This document shows, piece by piece, positions 1 through 10,313 of a stretch of DNA of 64,000 bases. The stretch's first letter is position 1; each line of letters opens with the position of its first letter. Made by a program: the position numbers and the translations under genes. This DNA is from Brachycybe producta (lineage: Eukaryota; Arthropoda; Diplopoda; Playtdesmida; Andrognathidae), in contig JAUPFP010000002.1 in NCBI GenBank assembly GCA_036925085.1, positions 6,726,890-6,790,889 on the forward strand, read 5' to 3'. The notes beneath the pieces are model-generated. The model saw only the letters and a list, made by a program, of their open reading frames with translations. It was not told the DNA's origin and ran no database searches.

Positions 1-9
1 TCTAAAACA

Positions 10-125
10 CTAGTGGGGTAACCCGTCATAAATGACGGGAGCAAAATTCACAGGCAATTGTACGCATGCGCATCGTTTTTTCCTTTTTTTACTCCTTTCA
101 TTTCAATTTCAGTTTCCCCCCTCCA
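10..125 (-). mobile_element. Helitron-type element, 3' end (copy 1)
   Basis: Read on the minus strand, this ends in an 18-nt hairpin (22-39, perfect 8-bp arms, 2-nt loop), then a 12-nt spacer ending in CTAG at 10-13, then a host T. That is the Helitron 3' layout: hairpin, short spacer, CTRR, insertion before T. The first ~110 bp closely match the copies at 53442 (same orientation) and 35439 (opposite orientation, terminal part only). The 5' end of this copy was not located and no Rep/helicase coding sequence is seen, so it is non-autonomous or truncated. Confidence 0.65.
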
Positions 126-500
126 CGTTTCTCTTTTTTTTGTTTTTGTTTTGTCTGCATTTTTTTTACAAACTTCGCTGTCCCGATCGTTTGTTTGTGT
201 GTTTTGTCTCGGTACTATGAAACATTCTTTCAACTCTTTGTCTTTGCAGTGTTACAGTTACATGTAGTATTAAAACTAATAACAGAACAGTTCCGTAGTC
301 TCATACTGTATCTGTGTCACACATTTGTTTTGGTTTTGTCTCGAGTACTGCTGACGGTTGTTTCACGTTCTTTTTGTTTTGTTTTCGGACTGCTTTTTCA
401 GGCGGGTGTTTTCGTGGTTGTTTTTATCTCGAAATCATGGTGCACTTTTGTCAGCTTGATTTAGACTGGGCCATATATAATCCGTTTTCGATGGTTTAGG
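125..500. other. Pyrimidine-rich non-coding stretch
   Basis: T/C-rich DNA following the Helitron terminus. Short open frames exist in several frames, but they encode only Phe/Leu/Ser-rich low-complexity peptides. It may be the body of the Helitron copy, since the copy at 53442 also becomes pyrimidine-rich after the same point. No gene seen. Confidence 0.5.
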
Positions 501-815
501 AACAGCTGATTTTCGAAATCATGAGTCTTACAGGTGGAAAATTAAGAGAAACTAGAAACCGTTTTAGAAACTAGAAGGGTAGTGCAATCACTTAAGAGTA
601 TTTTCATGTTGATATCTTTCAAAATAAAACGTTTTAATAGACACAAATTTTAAAAAAATATCGTCTGCTTAAAGTTTGGTCATTTTCAGACTCAAATAAA
701 AAGTTAATTTTGCAAGATGAAAGTACTCTTTTGCGACTAAGCTCTAGATCCTTCTAGTTTCTAAAACATATTCAATTTCCTCTTATCTCTTTAATTACTC
801 TACGAGGCAACTTCT
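500..815. mobile_element. Foldback MITE, CCACCTTAA family (copy A)
   Basis: The left arm around 560-634 contains AGAAACTAGAAGGGTAG and is followed by an ATGTTGATATCTTTCAAAAT block. The right arm around 719-768 is its inverse and contains CTTCTAGTTTCTAAAAC. The same two arms recur at 12345, 24150, 26040, 32190, 33780, 53805, 55000, 61800 and 62880. The outer arms of this copy are degraded. No coding capacity. Confidence 0.65.
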
Positions 816-1240
816 GTTGCGACACAAACCAAAACGACAATTGTTGAGGTCTTGGCGTATCCTACGATTTGTTCACGACCTTCGATAAAACAAGTTTTTG
901 CAACTCATTATCATAATTTATGTGGATTTGGGGGTTGTATTTTCTTCTTTCTACGTTCGGTTTACATGATCGACTCTGGATTGACCATCCTGGCTTTTTT
1001 AATCTTGGAATTTTTTCATGCTACATGGATTGTCCAAGCCAAGGCACACGGTACATTGGAACCCAACAATTGAAGAGAAAATCGGTCTGAGCTGATCGAT
1101 CGATTCAAAATGGATCAGCAATTAAAATTTGATTGAATTGATTTAAAAAAAAGCCAACACGGACAAACCAAAACTGATTGTCTTTATTTGGCTAAGAAGC
1201 TAAGAGCTTTATGGGCTATAAAAACATTTAGGACCCTCTT
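815..1240. other. No gene seen
   Basis: Unique-looking AT-rich sequence. Open frames here are short and have no recognisable motif. Confidence 0.5.
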
Positions 1241-1242
1241 AA

Positions 1243-1450
1243 CCCTATCTGCTTTCACTGAAAAATGTGGTCGCAGGTGACTGGGCTGTGGTTGGCACAC
1301 AAGCGGCTTTTGAAGTTAAAAACGACCACCGGTGAGTGGACCGTGGAAAAAGCCGTACCTTGGCACACATTTGACAACTCGATTTAATTTTGCAGTCGAA
1401 ATCGACCACCAGAAGTGGTCTGTGCATGTGGCAAGGTACTTAGAGCCACT
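1243..1450. mobile_element. Foldback element related to the 1707 copy
   Basis: The right part (about 1390-1440) carries TTTTGCAGTCGAAATCGACC followed by an AGTGGTCTGTG block, matching the right arm of the better-preserved copy at 1707-1925. The left part is a diverged inverse (around 1247-1290). Non-coding, diverged copy. Confidence 0.5.
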
Positions 1451-1706
1451 TCACACAGAACACTTGATGTCGCCACGAAAAGTGTTCGTTTTAGCAAGAC
1501 ATTGATTGCAAGGGGGGGATTCGCATGAGTTTTTTTTCTTTCAACATAGTGGTGAAGAGTGGGTGAGTTCAGCCACAAGTGGGAGTGGCGAACACAGCCT
1601 GTTTAGCAACAGTGATGAAGGTCATGCCAGTGAAATGCACTGACAGCAACCACTACATGGTGCTACTTTGTGGTGATACAGTGATCTGTGTGAAGTGTAA
1701 CTTAGA

Positions 1707-1925
1707 CCCTTTTCACATGAACCACTTTCGGTGGTCGGTTTTGCCTGCAAAATGTACTTGGATTGTTGCTAAAGTTTGGCCACTCGACGCGACTGGTTGT
1801 TCTAAGGTGATCCTAATGTTTTTGAGTAAACTTAAAAACGAGTGGTTGGGTTTGGCGACAAGACGATTACATTTTGCAGTCGAACTCGACCACCAAAAGT
1901 GGTTTGTGTGTGAAAAGCTCTTAAA
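1707..1925. mobile_element. Foldback MITE with ~80-bp inverted arms
   Basis: The left arm, from about 1708, includes ACCACTTTCGGTGGTCG and TGCAAAATGTA. The right arm, ending about 1922, is its inverse (TACATTTTGCAGTCGA, then CGACCACCAAAAGTGG). The arms pair over roughly 80 bp and nearly meet in the middle at a CCACTCG/CGAGTGG junction. Open frames across it on both strands are by-products of the symmetric sequence. Confidence 0.7.
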
Positions 1926-2184
1926 AGGGAAGAAGTTTGTTCTTTTGCCGCTTTTTTGTCGGCTGTCTTTGAAAAGTATAGGCTGTAATAATTTAATGTA
2001 TAGTATACTCATTAGTGAGGGAAACAGAAAGATACCATCGCTGTTTTTATGCATTTTTTTTTTCGAAAAATAAAACGAAAATAAAGAAATTTACAAGAAT
2101 TTTAAAATCGGAATAACAAAATATTTATGAAATTTTTTCTTCTGTTTTTTTTTTTTCTTTTCTGTAGATCCGTCACAAACTGCA

Positions 2185-2310
2185 TGTTGTGAACTTTCAG
2201 TGAACGTAACCTTTTCGGTGGTTGGGAACTTTTCAGCAGTTGCGAACTTTTCGGAGGATGTGACCTTCCGCCGGTTGTGAACTTTTGGTTGTGTGACCTT
2301 TCGCCGATTG
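2185..2310. repeat. Degenerate minisatellite (~22 bp unit)
   Basis: About six diverged tandem units built on GTGAACTTTTCGGTGGTT. No protein frame is kept throughout. Confidence 0.6.
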
Positions 2311-3095
2311 TGACCTTTGAATCAGCGTTGGATTAGTGTTCTGAAAAGCAGTTTTAGAAATTATTACACGTAATAAAAGATGTCGTGGTGCTTTTGTTTT
2401 AGGTTAGTGAGTGAAATGAACTGAACTCGCCGCCAATACGAATCATCTGATGACAAAGTTTGAAAAAATAATTCTTTATTTCTTATTATAGTTTTTAAGT
2501 TTTATCGTTTAGCATAATTTTTTTTTTTGCAAAGATCTGAGTTTTAAAAAAGCGTGTATTGTGTCCGTCGTGCATTTGAGAACGTTCTTACAGATAACGA
2601 TCACTATGAAGTTTTACAGAATTATGGTAAAAAAAATTTTCAAGTGGTTGTACACTGTAGTAAGTTCATAATTGCACTGATGGTTTTTAATTAGAATTTT
2701 ATTTTTAAATTATTGTCTTAATATTTAAGATTTAAAAAAATTGAGTTAAAAAACATTTTAAGGTTAAAAAAAAATTAAGGTTAAAAATGTTTTAAGATAA
2801 AAATGAATTGAAATTTTAAAAAACATTTAAATATGTCTTAACTGGTTTATTGTTTTAAATACTTGTCGTATCGCAATTTTCTCGCATTTCAGGGCAGACA
2901 ATCTCGATTCATCATGGGTCGTCGAGGGGTGAACTTGGTAAACGGACAACGAGTGAGGGTGGGGATACACAACGGTGGCTTGTCGAACGGTTAGCTTTTT
3001 GGCCAAGTATTGAGGTACATGTTAGGAATAACAATTAGTACATGAGGTACCCATACATTAGGCTGCGCATACTACTGGACACGACTGACATGCCA
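2310..3095. other. No gene seen
   Basis: AT-rich DNA. A short GC-richer patch (2890-2990) follows a CATTTCAG acceptor-like site, but its reading frame matches nothing I recognise and has no partner exon, so it is not called as an exon. Confidence 0.45.
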
Positions 3096-3144
3096 GAGCA
3101 AAAACTTCTAAATGGTCAGTCCTAGGCCTTAGAAGTTTTTGCTC
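3096..3144. repeat. Perfect hairpin, 16-bp stem
   Basis: GAGCAAAAACTTCTAA (3096-3111) is the exact reverse complement of 3129-3144, with a 17-nt loop. No flanking gene or repeat explains it. It could be the relic of a small foldback element. Confidence 0.7.
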
Positions 3145-3429
3145 CCCAAAAGTGTTTTTTCTTTTCTTTTGCTCCCCTTTTCTTGCCCTTTTCGATTTTT
3201 TTTTGGATTCATCGCAGATGTGGACCATCGTCGTTGGAGCTCTTCATGGATTTCATCGATGTGATGCACCGTGAGGTAATTTTAGAGAAACATTTCCGTT
3301 CGCAAGACACACGATTGTCGTTCCTTGGAGGCCTCGTGAGCTGGGTTTGGGTTTTGTTAGGGTTGGCCTGATCTTTCCATTGGTGGGTCCCGTGCCGTTT
3401 GAAAGTGTTGGCCAACATGCTATTCTTTA

Positions 3430-3925
3430 CGTTTGAGAAGATAGCAACATATAATTTAAATATATTTCAAGATGAACTCAACTTATAATTTTAAAAGTTG
3501 ATCACTTGATTTGTGGATGTTGTGAAGATTTTGGGAGTCCTGGCTTCTAAATGATTTTATATCATTTGAATAGATTTATGGATAAAATGGATTGCCCACT
3601 TTGATGGCAAATCACAGTTCGTACACTGTTCAGTAATAACTGATAATCAATGGGGAAATTGCAAGAGGCAAACTCACACACTCGCTTTTTGTCCGTATAT
3701 TAAGTTTTAGGTATCACTCTGCGCTTCGTGGGATCATCTTTCAACATTCATCATTGGTTAAAGGTGTGTTAATTGTTTTAATTTTATTCATTTCACTCAG
3801 ATCTTTGCCTACTTTTTATACATTGAAAGTGGGAGCAATTGTTGTAATCATGGCATCCATTGCTCGGCATTCAAAGTATATTCAGATTTAGCCATTTGCT
3901 TGTGCGCATGCTTGTTGTCAAATTT
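3430..3925. other. No gene seen
   Basis: AT-rich intergenic sequence without open frames of note or clear repeats. Confidence 0.45.
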
Positions 3926-4175
3926 TGGGTTTTGTCTTTTATTTTTTTTAAACTGGGTTTAATTTCTTTAATGTTTTATTTGGTTTAATATTTTATTTCT
4001 TAATTGGGTTTAAATTTTTATTTTCCTAATTGGGTTTCTTTTTTAATCTTTTATTTGGTTTATTTTTTTTATTTTTGAACTGCGTTTAATTTTTTTTATC
4101 TTAATTGGGTTTAATGTTTTTATTTCTTAACTGGGTTTAATTCATTGATTATATGCATAATTGGGTTTTGTTATT
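3925..4175. repeat. T-rich degenerate tandem repeat
   Basis: Irregular tandem units built on TTAATTGGGTTTAATTTTTT, about 25-40 bp apart. Spacing varies through T-run length changes. Confidence 0.6.
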
Positions 4176-4788
4176 GTTTATTATGAGTTTTGCTTTTGTT
4201 CAATTTGGTGTTTTCAGTTTGGTTTTATAGGTGGTTTTTTTTTTCTTCGATGGGTTTCTCATACGTGAGGAACTTTTCTGTTCCGTCATGTAACATTTAA
4301 TTACTTTTAATTGTTTTTTGATCATTCATGGTCAACACACTTGAATGATTTCAATTAATTTGTTACAACTGTTTGTAAAATTGAAGTGTTATGTTTGATA
4401 ATTAATCGTGATTTGCTTTTGACACTTGTTTTTTTCTCAAATACAGAAATCACTTTTGTTTGTGTTTGGTTACAGTTAGGTGTTTGTTAGGGTTAGGGTT
4501 GTTAGGTCTTCGTACCCCCTCTTGGTTAGGCATTGTAATTGCGTTTGCGTGCGGCAATTTTGTTCTTTTGTGCTTTTTTTAATATCGTTTGCAAACTAAT
4601 CGAAGTTTGTTCTTCCAGGCTGAATTAATCATTTTTTTTTCAAGTATTTTCAGACAATTTTATTCGATTATTTATGGCTATTTTGACTTTTCAATCCAGT
4701 GGAAACTAAACGAGTTATTCATATTTTAAAGGTATATTTATGGTTTTATTTCATTAAATATGTTTGTAAGTTTGATTTTCCCTTTTTG
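4175..4788. other. No gene seen
   Basis: T-rich intergenic sequence. No recognisable coding or mobile element. Confidence 0.45.
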
Positions 4789-4818
4789 ACCTCCATTGCT
4801 CTTTAGAGCAATGGAGGT
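4789..4818. repeat. 30-nt palindrome, 14-bp stem
   Basis: ACCTCCATTGCTCT (4789-4802), a 2-nt loop, and the exact inverse (4805-4818). It lies 17 bp left of the putative LTR start at 4836. A near-perfect palindrome with so small a loop would extrude as a cruciform or fold back in RNA. Confidence 0.75.
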
Positions 4819-4835
4819 ATATAGGATCATGCAAG

Positions 4836-5173
4836 TGTAACACCCTGTAAATCGTGATCCCGCCAAAACCATAGCCTGGGGGGTAAACAACTCTCAACCG
4901 TCCCTCCCTCCTCTCTGACTCACCTTTCTGACTCATGCCCAAGTGGCGGATTGATACGTAAAGGACCATGGTCACTTGGACCTGGTTACACCTCGCAGGT
5001 GTACACAGGTCCAAGGTATAAAAGGACCATGTTCCTCTTTGTTCCTCAGTTCTTTCCTTTGCCTGTTTTTGCGATACATTCCAAATCATGGGCCTGAGGA
5101 TTTCCAGTTAGTATATTACTATTCACCCTTGTATCTGTACTTCTTACAAGGAATGAATAAAAGTGTTGTAACA
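4836..5173 (+). mobile_element. Probable solo LTR (Gypsy-like ends)
   Basis: Begins TGTAACACCC, a start common in Gypsy-type LTRs, and ends TGTTGTAACA. Between these are a TATA box (5017-5025, TATAAAAGG) and, about 140 bp further on, an AATAAA signal (5156-5161) near the right end: the U3-R-U5 order expected of an LTR. Flanking pentamers are GCAAG and AGAAG, a poor target duplication. No second LTR, gag or pol is present, so it would be a solo LTR. The alternative is a host promoter with a short transcript. Confidence 0.45.
4975..5025 (+). promoter_or_regulatory. TATA-box promoter with upstream inverted repeat
   Basis: TATAAAAGG at 5017-5025 is directly preceded by a 19-bp inverted repeat (4975-4993 and 4997-5015; 2 mismatches, 3-nt loop) with arms starting CTTGGACCTG. 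AAAGGACCATG occurs at 4960-4970 and again at 5021-5031, framing the hairpin. Probably the U3 promoter of the putative LTR. Confidence 0.5.
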
Positions 5174-6150
5174 AGAAGTAGCGTTGTCTCTATGTTTATG
5201 TAAATAACTTCTCTTCAGAGGCCGGAGGTTTCATAGGGCAGGAGCTATACGATTCTCAGCAGCTACAACATCTTCTCTAGTCGGAATACCGATGGAGAAG
5301 ATGTATATCAGCATCAACCGGAAGAGAGAGAGATGGCCGCCACTCTCCTGCATCGATTTCACCCCCATGCAGAAGAGTGACTACAATCTATCTCCATCCA
5401 GCTCTCTCTACAGCTCGGATCTTCTCTGTGCAGGTGTCGTACTGCTCAGAGAAGAAACGAAAAGTAGAAAATGTCATCTAAAGGTTGGTAATAAAATATT
5501 GGTTGATGTCAAAAGCTCACACAAGAAAAGGGGCAAAAAAGGATGTCTGTGTGGCTGTGTGTGTGGTGTCTGGAACCCCGATTTTGTTCCTCGAACAACT
5601 CAAGAACGAAACGAGATAAAGACATGCAGTATTTTTTATTTGATTCCGTGGGTCAATATGAAGCTCCTGTCAAAAAATTAGAAAATTTTACCCAGGGGTT
5701 ATTTTTTTATGAATTTTTTAGAAACAAATTTTGAGTTTTGGGTCATAATTTTATGTGGGTCGAACAACTCGAAAACGGGGGACACCTACAATAAAATGTC
5801 ATCAGACCTAAAATGATGTACACATTCTGACGATGAAACTGGAAAAAAATTGGAATTTTAAAGCAATTTGATATATAAAATTTCGATTTTTTTAAAAACG
5901 TAATTTTTTTTAAAAAAATCTCCATTCTTCCTCTTTCCAGTTGTAGCATTCGAAATTTGGACTTTTCTATTATTTAGGAGGGGTGTTCCTTTTTATGTTT
6001 TGTAATTATTTTTGTATATTAGAATACATGTGACGTATTTTCATTTTAAACCCATATTATTACAAATGAATGACGCATGCGCATCACATGTAACTATGTC
6101 ATGTACGTGAGTACGTACATGTGTGTTTATCTAAATACACATGCACGCAC
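5174..6150. other. No gene recognised; possible internal retroelement remnant
   Basis: 5230-5530 is more GC-rich than its surroundings and holds a 129-codon open frame (5292-5681) rich in Ser, Lys and Arg. I see no protease, RT or capsid motif in it. It may be a remnant of the retroelement next to the LTR or chance. 5700-6070 is AT-rich with no gene. Confidence 0.35.
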
Positions 6151-6492
6151 TTGTGTACATGGGCGTACACATGCGCACATGTGTTTACATGGGCGTACAC
6201 ATCCGCACATGTGTTTACATGGGCGTACACATCCGCACATGTGTGTACATGGGCGTACACATCCACACATGTGTTTACATGGGCGTACACATGCGCACAT
6301 GTGTTTACATGGGCGTACACATGTGCACACGTGCGTAAATTTGCGTACACATGCGCGCACGTGCGTAAATGTGCGTACACACGCACACAAGTGCATAAAT
6401 GTGCGTACACGCGCACAAGTGCATAAATGTGCGTACACACGCGCACTAGTGCATAAATGTGCGTACACGTGCATACATGTGCGTACACATGT
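6151..6492. repeat. 30-bp tandem satellite, ~11 units
   Basis: The first six units are close to GTGTTTACATGGGCGTACAC plus ATCCGCACAT. The last units drift to GTGCGTAAATGTGCGTACAC with CG-rich tails and slightly shorter periods. Most dinucleotides alternate purine and pyrimidine (GT, AC, CG, CA), a pattern that favours Z-DNA. Because 30 is divisible by 3, stop-free repetitive frames appear on both strands; these should not be read as proteins. Confidence 0.9.
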
Positions 6493-7027
6493 AACATTGA
6501 AAGAAAGTTTATTTGATACATATATTAAAGCAATGGGGTTAGGTTCCTTAGTTTCCTTGAATCCCTTGTTTTATGTGTTTAATGGGCTTTTAAACAAAAT
6601 TGACATCTTGTGCGAGCTTATTATATTTTGTGATATTAAGAAATAAATTTATCAAATATAGTAGGAATGGAGATTCTATAGAAAAACGAACTTGTATTCA
6701 ATACCAAATTAAAGGTTTCAATATGAAAACATTGAAAAACTGAGAGAAAGAAGTCTTGGAAATTTCGTGAATGTCTATTATAAACCGAAAGAAACGTTAA
6801 ATTAGATATGGATTAGAAAATGCGATTTTGTTTTGATAAGTTTACATATCTAAGAATGAGCAACGAAGCAGTTAATGATGGGAGTTTGACAATATTTACT
6901 CCATTTTCGTATTGTGCAAATTGTATTGTGGGTTTACTGTTTATTGTATTTGAAGCACAATGAAAGTGGGGACAAATCTATAAGAGTTGGATATCTTGTT
7001 TTTTTTTTAATTTAAATTGCTATGTTC
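6492..7027. other. No gene seen
   Basis: AT-rich intergenic sequence between the satellite and the RTE insertion. Confidence 0.5.
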
Positions 7028-7044
7028 TGTTACCTACCCTTTGT
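7028..7044. repeat. Target-site duplication of the RTE element (3' side)
   Basis: TGTTACCTACCCTTTGT is identical to 10297-10313. The bases immediately outside and inside the duplicates differ, so the duplication is exactly 17 bp. Confidence 0.9.
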
Positions 7045-7055
7045 CATCATCATCA

Positions 7056-8612
7056 TCATTTCCTGTACCTTATCCCGCAAGCAGCAGGGTCGGCCTTGCT
7101 GGTTCTAACTCTCCACTCGTTCCGATTTTGCACCAAGCCCCCAGTGACCCCACATGCCACCATATCCCGTTTCACTACCACATCCCAGGTTTGCTTGGGT
7201 CTTCCTCTACCCCGTTTTATTCCCAGGTCTAAGTTCATTGCCTGTCTCAGCAGCCCACCTTCTCCACTCCTGAGGACATGCCCAAACCACCGCAGCCTAT
7301 TTTCCTGCATCTTTTCTACTATATTTGTTACCCCTACACTACCCCTAATAAAATCATTTCTGATCCTATCTCTTCTGGTCACCCCACTCATAAACCTTAG
7401 CATTCTCATCTCAGCTACCTGCATTCTATCCTCATGCACCTTCTTGATTGCCCAACATTCTGACCCATACAACGTAGCTGGTCTGACTACTGTTCTATAA
7501 AACTTTCCCTTCAATTTTATAGGTAACTTCCTGTCACATAAAACCCCACTAGCCTGCCTCCACCTATGCCAACCTGCTTTTATCCGGTTTGTGATGTCTT
7601 AAGTCTAAGCTCCCATCATCTTGCATCACAGATCCTAAATATTTGAAGTCATGCACCTGCTGCATTAAACTGTCCCCAAGTCTAATCCCCTCATTCAACT
7701 GTTCTTTCCCATCCCACTGAAATTTCATGTACTCCGTTTTTGCGCTACTTATTTTCAACCCCTTTGATTCCAAGGCATTCCTAGTCTCCTCTAACCTTAT
7801 CTTGAGTTCCAATTTGGATTCCCCAACTAAGACTATGTCATCTGCAAACAGCATACACCAGGGGACCTCCTGCCTCACCCCTGCCAGTAACTCATCCAGG
7901 ACCAAAATAAATAGATATGGACTAAGTGCTGAGCCCTGGTGCACACCAATCCTAACACGAAAACTGTCAGAGAACCCCCGGGCAGTCTTAACGCTTGTCC
8001 GTGCATCCCTATACATGTCTCTCACCATATCTATATAACTCACCCACCCCCTTCTTCTGTAAGACCTCCCACAATAACGTCCGTGGTACTCTGTCATAGG
8101 CTTTCTCTAGATCTATAAATACCATGTGTAACTCTTTCTTGGCAGCCCGAAACTTCTCAATAACTTGCCTTACGGCAAAAATAGGGTGCATTGTGGATTT
8201 TCCTGGCATAAACCCAAACTGACTTCCCCCAATTGCAGTTTTACCCCGTAGTCGAGCTTCAATTACTTTCTCCCAAAGCTTCATCGTATGACTCATCAAT
8301 TTAATACCTCTATAGTTCCCACATTCCTGAACATCACCCTTCCCTTTGAAAATAGGCACTAACCAGCTGTCCCGCCATGCACCTGGCATTCTATCCCCCC
8401 ATAGCCAATCTATTGAATAACTTTGTGAGCCAGGAAATGGCAACATTCCCCAAGACCTTCCACACCTCTACTGGTATCCCATCTGGCCCTAAAGCATTCT
8501 CTAGCTTCATTTTTCGCAATGCCTGAACAATTTCCTCAGCCCTAACCTGCTCCACTTCTTCTCTATCATTATTTCTTCCAGTGAAAGGCTCCTGCTCTAC
8601 CCCCTCATTCAT
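7056..8612 (-). pseudogene. RTE reverse transcriptase region (frameshifted)
   Basis: Four frames (8391-8612, 8009-8446, 7564-8097, 7056-7514) together cover the RT. Visible motifs in order: LGPDGIPVEVWK, CGNYRGIKLMS, FGFMPGKST, FIDLEKAYDRVPR (first catalytic Asp), GVHQGSALSPYLF, and LFADDIVLV (catalytic Asp pair), then the thumb and C-terminal RLRWFGHVLR and GRPKQTW motifs typical of RTE. At least three frameshifts separate them. The catalytic residues themselves are intact, so the decay looks fairly recent. Confidence 0.9.
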
Positions 8613-10157
8613 AAGCTTACTAAACTATTTCCCCACCTGTTCCGTACTGGCTCCCTACCCCACAATACTTTGCCCCCATTATCCTTAACACTCACCACCT
8701 TTTCAATATCTCTGCCTTTATTCTCCCGAGCCCTAGCTATTCTATATACTGCCATTTCTCCTGCTCTGGTACCTAACTTGGCATACATGTCCGCATATTT
8801 CTTATGCTTTGCTAAGGCTACCTGCTGTTTGGCCTCTATCTTGGCACGCTTGTATTCTATCTGGGCCTCCCTGCTTCCATCGTGCCACCAAGTCTTGAAA
8901 GCATCTTTCTTCTTTTTAACTGCCATCTGTACCTCCTCATCCCACCACCATGTTTCTCTGTCTAATCGAGACCCCCCTACTCGTACTGTCCCTAGTACCT
9001 CGTTTCCACAATCACGGATCTGTTGTGCTACCCTTGTCCACAGCTCTCCTGCAGTGCCATCTAAATCCCATGCTATCTTACCTGCCATTTTCTTAAACTC
9101 CTCCGCCTTGTCTGGTAATGCCCACCACCAAATTGCTGTCTCTCCTCTATGTCTGACCACCTGTTTTGCACCCCTAGGTTTTAGGTCTAACACTACTAGC
9201 CTATGTTGTCCCGCTAAGTTTTCACTCGGTATCACTTTACAATCCTTGCACTCGTTTCTATCCTCACTCCGAATCATGAAGAGATCAATCTGGGATTCTC
9301 CTGCCCTGCTCTTAAAAGTAATCAAATGTTCCTCTCGCTTCTGGAATAGTGTGTTTGCTAAAATTAACTTATGTGCCACTGCTGCCTCCAGGATACTCTC
9401 CCCTGCTTTATTTCGCTCTCCATAGCCCCACCCACCATGTACCTCTTCATACCCTTCCCTACCTCTACCTACATGTCCGTTAAAGTCCCCACCAATTATG
9501 ACCCGTTCCTTCCTACTCAGGCCCAACATCAGGTCATCAAACTGTTCCCAGAATGCTAGCTTCCTGGCTGTATCTAATCCAACCTGGGGGCCATATGCAC
9601 TAACTACATTTATAACAATGCCACCCCAAACTACCTTTACTACCAACAGCCTACTATTTATTCGCCTAACCTCAACCACACTATGTCTGAGTTCCTGATC
9701 TAGGACAATTCCCACTCCATTTCTACCCTCCTCACTACTTGCATAGATTAATTTATACCCATCCCCAAATGTCCCTGGATTTATCCCCTTTCCATCTTGT
9801 CTCCTGCAGACATGCAACATTTACCCTCCTAGCCTTTAGAACACTAGATAACTCCCTAGTCTTCCCTGTCAAACTCCCTATATTCCAGGTGCCAAACCTG
9901 AGTTTAGTACCTCCACTTCTACCACTACTTCCAAGACCTCTTTGTTGTTGATGCTGGACTCGCTTCTTTAGCCCCACCCATCCACTGTGGGGTAGCTCTT
10001 GCCAATTTGTCACAGCCACCGGGCGTTGCAGCTGCGCGTCGCTTATGGCGGGGGACGCCCTAGCCATATTCGGAATACTATTTCGAACCAACATCATATG
10101 TTTTGGCAAATCTTTACAACTGGCTGCCAACCTGACGTCGACCCTCCACTTTTGCAC
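8609..10157 (-). pseudogene. RTE endonuclease region (frameshifted)
   Basis: Two overlapping frames, 9753-10157 and 8609-9820, carry the N-terminal half of the RTE polyprotein. The first has FGTWNIGSLTGK and QETRWKG, the opening motifs of the AP-endonuclease fold. The second has VSAYGPQ, GGDFNGHVG (catalytic Asp/Asn loop) and SQIDLFMIR (the SxxDH/DLF-type motif), followed by a Lys/Arg/Trp-rich linker. The frame changes near 9760-9820, inside the endonuclease, so this copy is dead unless it is a sequencing error. The enzyme would nick target DNA to prime reverse transcription. Confidence 0.85.
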
Positions 10158-10296
10158 CCGGGCTGGGGGGACCGGCGTGGTTTGGTTTTGGTCTGCCCTG
10201 AGTATTTTATGCCCTCAGTACCCTCCATATCTGGCGGGCATTCCCCTATCCGCCACCTGGGGAGGCACCCGATAGGGGACCAACTATCCCCACGGG

Positions 10297-10313
10297 TGTT
10301 ACCTACCCTTTGT
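10297..10313. repeat. Target-site duplication of the RTE element (5' side)
   Basis: Exact 17-bp match to 7028-7044. It marks the element's 5' terminus at 10296. Confidence 0.9.

Larger units (their letters stand above)
7045..10296 (-). mobile_element. Full-length RTE-clade non-LTR retrotransposon (inactive)
   Basis: A 3252-bp insertion on the minus strand bounded by a perfect 17-bp target-site duplication. It encodes, in order, an AP-type endonuclease and a reverse transcriptase resembling the RTE/BovB proteins often annotated as craniofacial development protein 2-like. The 3' end is a run of five CAT units on the + strand (7045-7059), i.e. ATG repeats on the sense strand; RTE elements typically end in short microsatellites rather than poly(A). 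Length, 5' end at the duplication and simple tail all indicate a complete insertion. The reading frame is broken by several frameshifts, so this copy cannot encode intact protein. Confidence 0.9.

Noticed and set aside
1579-2073. 164-codon open frame on the plus strand
   Set aside because: It covers a MITE with 80-bp inverted arms; an equally open frame exists on the opposite strand and no protein motif is visible.
2880-2995. Possible isolated exon after CATTTCAG
   Set aside because: Short, unrecognised peptide with no partner exon or homologous motif.
4480-4520. GGTTAGGGTTGTTAGG resembling telomere repeat
   Set aside because: Only one or two imperfect units in T/G-rich DNA; no array.
5292-5681. 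129-codon open frame after the putative LTR, considered as gag
   Set aside because: No zinc knuckle, capsid, protease or RT motif was visible; kept only as an unassigned region.
6077-6646. Long open frames on both strands (up to 189 codons)
   Set aside because: They are translations of a 30-bp tandem repeat; periodicity divisible by three removes stops in several frames at once. No start context, splice site or family match.
8670-9951. Plus-strand open frames of 62-251 codons opposite the LINE
   Set aside because: They lie antisense to the RTE coding region, which has clear endonuclease and RT motifs on the minus strand; they are its shadows.
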